Source: Bolinopsis microptera (taxonomy: Eukaryota > Ctenophora > Tentaculata > Lobata > Bolinopsidae). From it: a stretch of DNA of 64,000 bases. The stretch spans positions 4,049,375 to 4,113,374 of the forward strand of contig NC_087072.1 of assembly GCF_026151205.1 (NCBI RefSeq). Reading direction: 5' to 3'. This document shows positions 62,836 through 64,000 of this stretch, piece by piece. Numbering within the stretch: the stretch's first letter is position 1; each line of letters begins with the position of its first letter. The notes beneath the pieces are model-generated. The model was not told the DNA's origin. It worked only from the letters and a program-made list of their open reading frames with translations, and searched no databases. The translations under genes and the position numbers were made by a program.

Positions 62836-64000
62836 TCAATAATCAGGGAATATTACAAAATTATTAGAAGTTTTGATTTATCAAGTTTTTGAGCAACTAC
62901 AAAGTGATTTACCTAACCTTGTTCTTATTTTCATTTCAATATCATAGTCATACACGATTAATTATGTTTCATTTGAATGTAGTTATGGTTTAGAGAGTAA
63001 ACTTGCCGGTCCACTGTCCAGGATCAAATAACTGGATGTTTAGTCAAGGTGTTTGGATATAGGACACACATAACTACCGTCCCGGTAGTGGCGTAACGTT
63101 ATATATAGTTCCGTTCAGGCCCTTCACACTTTGTTTCTGTCTGGTTCTAATATACCGTTACAATAATAAATTTAATATAATATGTTGCCCGAGCCACTCC
63201 ACGCTGGGTGGCTACTAAACGTTTATAGACACGCGTTCATTGAAGTTTATGGATATTGGTAAATATTAGTGACCCTACTGAATGGCACGAAGATGTAAAA
63301 TGTGTAACACTATGAAATTATAGACAGTTTTTGGGTTTTTCCAAATAGTTGAACTGATTATTCTGATTTGCGACAAATGATATTGCACTGTTAGGATAAA
63401 CGACGTTTCAAAGTAACAACTTCTTATTCATGCTCAAATTATTTGTTATATAGTAGTGTTGAAAGTATAAAAAAACTATGAAATTATATAAACCCTCTAT
63501 GCCTAGGATAATCGTTTCATCCTTTAGATAAACTTTGTCGCATAACGTTATCTTTATCAGATGATAAGATATCGCTTAAATGCGGCCGGCAGTGAGTTGT
63601 AAATTTTGTCACACTATAAAAACGTGACAGAGTTTATATGGACCCCTTGTTGCCGTGTTTGACCAAATTTTCGAATTTCCAATTCATAGGATAGTTGCAA
63701 TTTGCATATGACTATTATTTACATATTTAGCGACTTTTTTCGTTAAATGGTAGCACCATGTAAAGTGTAAACTCCGTCACACATTTAAGAAATTTATACA
63801 AGAAATGTCGAATAGTCTAGCATTATTTTGTGAGCTTAATGTGTTTGGAATTGTTCACATATTTCATTGTTATAAGCAAATACAAATACAGAAGGCAGAA
63901 ATAGGTAAACTTTGTCACATACATTAGTATGATAACTCAACATGTGTGAATTTAAGTAAAAATTAATTATTATATGGCAGTGATATGTTAACATTGGCAA
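62836..64000. other. No gene recognised
   Basis: AT-rich sequence to the window end. Both strands were read for ABC transporter nucleotide-binding exons (GxxGxGKS, LSGG) and none was seen. Confidence 0.4.

Overview
This is nuclear DNA of an invertebrate animal. It is AT-rich, with spliced genes (GT-AG introns mostly 100-4000 bp), animal-specific protein architectures (testican, K2P channel, ABCG transporter, GAS2-type CH domain, C2H2 zinc fingers) and TTAGGG-like repeats. Nothing in it is prokaryotic. I cannot place the phylum from the sequence alone. Exon models were built by hand from reading frames, GT/AG sites and phase agreement, so splice junctions are predictions.

Layout. 1-585: tail of a pogo/Tigger-like transposon. 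1618-2607 (+): single-exon unknown protein. 2800-5985 (-): complete seven-exon testican-like (SPOCK) secreted protein, convergent with the previous gene. 5986-9395: no gene seen. 9396-14025 (-): complete seven-exon two-pore-domain K+ channel with a mariner-type MITE in one intron. 14026-25310: gene-poor, with a degenerate CR1/L2-like retrotransposon split by a 693-bp element, a 69-bp-arm hairpin, two more MITEs and an 18-copy 53-bp minisatellite. 25311-26152 (-): two exons of an unrecognised gene, each next to a minisatellite. 27905-28158: hAT remnant. 30214-30957 (+): unknown single-exon ORF. 31885-48098 (+): a 15-exon gene with an N-terminal GAS2-type calponin-homology domain and a long basic, repetitive tail. 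Two of its introns hold large transposons: a pogo element containing a hAT element containing two MITEs (34371-37570), and a 5.1-kb element with about 330-bp terminal inverted repeats (39476-44612). 48935-56898 (-): the last eight exons (membrane half) of an ABCG/White-family transporter. 58102-61700 (+): a tandem C2H2 zinc-finger gene, frameshifted and split by a FLYWCH/Mutator-like element whose transposase is itself frameshifted. 61904-64000: palindromic elements and featureless AT-rich DNA.

The host genes look functionally unrelated: matricellular protein, K+ channel, cytoskeletal linker, transporter, DNA-binding protein. The recurring theme is repeats. Several minisatellites directly abut or contain splice sites, and at least three transposon families carry tandem or telomere-like repeats inside or next to their terminal inverted repeats.
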